A DNA stretch of 64,000 bases from Marinobacterium sedimentorum (GTDB lineage Bacteria > Pseudomonadota > Gammaproteobacteria > Pseudomonadales > Balneatricaceae), in contig NZ_JALDYX010000002.1 in NCBI RefSeq assembly GCF_024267675.1, positions 310,001 to 374,000 of the forward strand, written 5' to 3'. The notes under the pieces were generated by a model, which was not told where the DNA came from, ran no database searches, and saw only the letters and a program-made list of their open reading frames with translations. Shown here piece after piece: positions 62,372 to 64,000 of the stretch; the first letter of the stretch is position 1; each line of letters begins with the position of its first letter. Made by a program: the position numbers and the translations under genes.

Positions 62372-62399
62372 AGACGACAAGTCGGCTGGTCTGTCGTCT
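62372..62399 (+). terminator. Possible terminator after the GH32 gene
   Basis: AGACGACA and TGTCGTCT form an 8 bp stem 11 bases past the stop. The T-run is poor (GTTCCGCTT), so termination here is uncertain. Confidence 0.4.
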
Positions 62400-63082
62400 G
62401 TTCCGCTTAAAACCTGGGTGCCGTAGACCGAAATCAGCGACGCTTCAAATTCATTTCAGTGACATTTTGAAAATGTATATTGTTCGGCGTGCGCCCTGTC
62501 ATATTGGTTTTCGTGAATTGCCCGTATTATTTCAGGAAGCCAGGCGGTATGCGGATATCAGATAATCGAGTTCGTTGATCGTAAATTTATCAGTCCTATT
62601 AGACGGCTTTTGGTCGCTCAATGTGGAAACTATCCAATAAGACAGGTTTAAATGTGTCGGCCGGGCTGTGGTAACAATGGCAATAATAAAGGCCTGAGAC
62701 AAAGGTCATTGCAATTTATAACTGAACCTACCGGTCGGTTTAATACCGACTGAAGACGTCGGGTTGACCTTGATGTTGAGAATCCTGTCCGTTCGCTGAG
62801 CAAAGTTCCCGTAAAGGTAGGCTGTGGCAGGCATTGCGCAGCCTGTAAGGTCGCCGTCAGTAACGGTTTCAGATCAGATAGTTAGACTTTTTGCTGCATC
62901 AGCAAAAAAATTAAGTAGAAGATTAAGAAATATTTCCGTTGATTCAACGGCGACAAAACGAATAACATGTTAGTCATAACGTAAACGTTTACTTTAAATT
63001 TATGGCTTTACGGATGAGGCTGTTCTTTGGGCGTATGGAATAACTTTTAGTCGCAACACATAAAAACAACGGTACTATAATA
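62400..63082. other. Long non-coding region upstream of the sugar porin
   Basis: Nearly 700 bases without a supported gene, more AT-rich than its surroundings. It holds a GTCGGT/ACCGAC hairpin near 62735-62755, a TTTTTGCTG/CAGCAAAAA hairpin at 62888-62908 without a flanking T-run, and the operator-like palindrome at 62981. A long 5' leader with regulatory structure is possible. Confidence 0.4.
62981..62992. promoter_or_regulatory. GTAAACGTTTAC palindrome, LacI-type operator
   Basis: A perfect 12 bp palindrome with the AACGTT core, 90 bases upstream of the sugar porin. The flanks differ from O1-O3 (TAAACGTTTA against ACAACGTTGT), so a different LacI-family regulator may bind. Confidence 0.55.
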
Positions 63083-64000
63083 ATGAAATATTTCGTTTCT
63101 CCCCTTGGCTCTACTGCACTTGTATCTTCTCTCTCTCTGGCGGCCTTGTTCTCCTGCTCGGTTAATGCAGCCGACCTGAATCCCACCTTCAGTGTCGACG
63201 CCAATATCGAAATCAATACCGATGCCATTGATACCGCTGTTGGTTCGACCGAATACAGCCAGGGGGGGCGTGTCGAGGCTAACCTGCGCGGCGAGATTCA
63301 GCGTGAACAGTACTTTGTGCGCGGCAAGGGCACCCTGATTCTGGCGAAGGACTCGGACACCCATACCGATGACATGTGGGTGCAGTTTGGCGACGACCGC
63401 TGGGACCTGCAGTTTGGCCGTTTCGAGGGTATCGATCTGTTCCCCAAAGGCAAGGATACCCTGGTCGTGCATGCCGGTGGCGGTGTGGCACAGGTGTATG
63501 AAGCCAATATAGTCCGCGGCCGTGCCGGTACCGACGGCGGTCAGATCGCGTTGCATCTCAAGGGAGACAGCGGTTTCGGTTTTGAGCTTAACAGCCTGTT
63601 CGGGGACGACAACGACGATGGCACCGATGAAAATGCGGTATCCGGGGTGCGGCCCGTTATTACCTACATGACCGACGGCTTCTCGGCCAAGCTCGGCTAC
63701 GAATACCAGAACGTCGATTTAATCGGCGGCGGCGAAATCGAGAAGCAGGGTGTTGGCGCCAGCGCCAGCTTCGGCCTGGGCGAGGCGCTGATTAACCTGA
63801 ATGCGGCCTGGCTCGATAATCAGACCGACGATACCCAGGTGCACACCTACGGCGCCAACCTGGTATACGGACCTTTTGGTGCCGGCGTGGTGTATTCCCA
63901 AACCGACCTGTCGACCGGTGCCGACCCCGACGTCACTACCGCCTATGCCGCTTACACCGTGCCGTTGCTGGATATCGACAACGCCAGCGTGACCTTTGCC
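63083..64000 (+). CDS. Carbohydrate-type outer-membrane porin (3' end beyond window)
   Basis: The gene starts at ATG 63083 and 306 codons are visible, open to the last base. A signal peptide (LVSSLSLAALFSCSVNAA) is followed by alternating beta-strand sequence: FSVDANIEINTDAIDTAVGS, DDMWVQFGDDRWDLQFGRFE and GIDLFPKGKDTLVVHAGGGV. This is the pattern of outer-membrane porins found beside sugar ABC systems. Position after the fructan operon suggests it lets oligosaccharides cross the outer membrane (inference). The ribosome site is weak. Incomplete C-terminus is due to the window edge only. Confidence 0.8.
   Translation, partial: MKYFVSPLGSTALVSSLSLAALFSCSVNAADLNPTFSVDANIEINTDAIDTAVGSTEYSQGGRVEANLRGEIQREQYFVRGKGTLILAKDSDTHTDDMWVQFGDDRWDLQFGRFEGIDLFPKGKDTLVVHAGGGVAQVYEANIVRGRAGTDGGQIALHLKGDSGFGFELNSLFGDDNDDGTDENAVSGVRPVITYMTDGFSAKLGYEYQNVDLIGGGEIEKQGVGASASFGLGEALINLNAAWLDNQTDDTQVHTYGANLVYGPFGAGVVYSQTDLSTGADPDVTTAYAAYTVPLLDIDNASVTFA

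Noticed and set aside
62888..62908. TTTTTGCTG/CAGCAAAAA hairpin as a terminator
   Set aside because: The T- and A-runs are inside the stem, with no T-run after the hairpin on either strand.

Overview
The window looks like a chromosomal segment of a free-living marine gammaproteobacterium, probably Oceanospirillales-like (Marinobacterium/Neptuniibacter type) or close to Pseudomonas. This is inferred from gene content: ectoine uptake, TRAP transport, a NavBac-type sodium channel, a nosP-nahK-erbR module, a quinohemoprotein amine dehydrogenase locus and fructan/sucrose catabolism. No rRNA, tRNA, CRISPR array, phage or complete insertion sequence was seen. The only mobile-like sequences are a 167 bp inverted-repeat element (7875-8041) and a degenerate relative at 50241-50296.

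Layout. 91-4951 (minus): TonB-dependent receptor, YfiR-family periplasmic protein, sensor kinase and one-domain response regulator in a tightly packed operon, preceded by the broken tail of a GGDEF gene. 5508-8488: LysR regulator divergent from an in-frame fusion of a PPOX-type flavin protein with an NTF2-like domain, then a small secreted protein. 8836-9987: porin. 10269-21334: the regulatory and accessory half of a PQQ/alcohol-oxidation locus (nosP, nahK, erbR, CXXCW-family protein, ABC exporter, YVTN propeller, binding protein), with AGTAC-type palindromes in three upstream regions but no PQQ dehydrogenase or pqq genes. 21651-22478: voltage-gated sodium channel. 22949-30599: TRAP transporter and aldo/keto reductase, divergent from a GntR/UTRA regulator, a Gfo/Idh oxidoreductase and a TauD-like dioxygenase. 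30990-33912: QseBC-like two-component system, PepSY protein and cytochrome b561. 33968-37199: ehuBCDA ectoine/hydroxyectoine importer.

37648-46854 is an amine-oxidation locus. qhpA-qhpD-qhpC-qhpB (dihaem alpha subunit, radical-SAM cross-linker, CTQ-bearing gamma subunit, beta propeller) is divergent from an aldehyde dehydrogenase gene. The intergenic region carries two face-to-face sigma-54 promoters and two TTGTCGC-N6-AGAC sites between them. A sigma-54 activator gene lies just downstream of qhpB. The picture is amine to aldehyde in the periplasm, aldehyde to acid in the cytoplasm, under one enhancer-binding protein.

46980-64000 is a fructose/fructan region: frcBCA importer with an extra sugar-binding protein, a TorS-like hybrid kinase and OmpR-type regulator, then a LacI regulator, a CUT1-type ABC importer, a cytoplasmic GH32 fructosidase and a sugar porin cut by the window end. 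Three near-identical TGNCAACGTTGTCN operators flank or lie inside the LacI and binding-protein genes, and a different AACGTT palindrome precedes the porin. Four genes appear to use TTG starts behind strong ribosome binding sites (nosP, the aldo/keto reductase, ehuD, qhpA).
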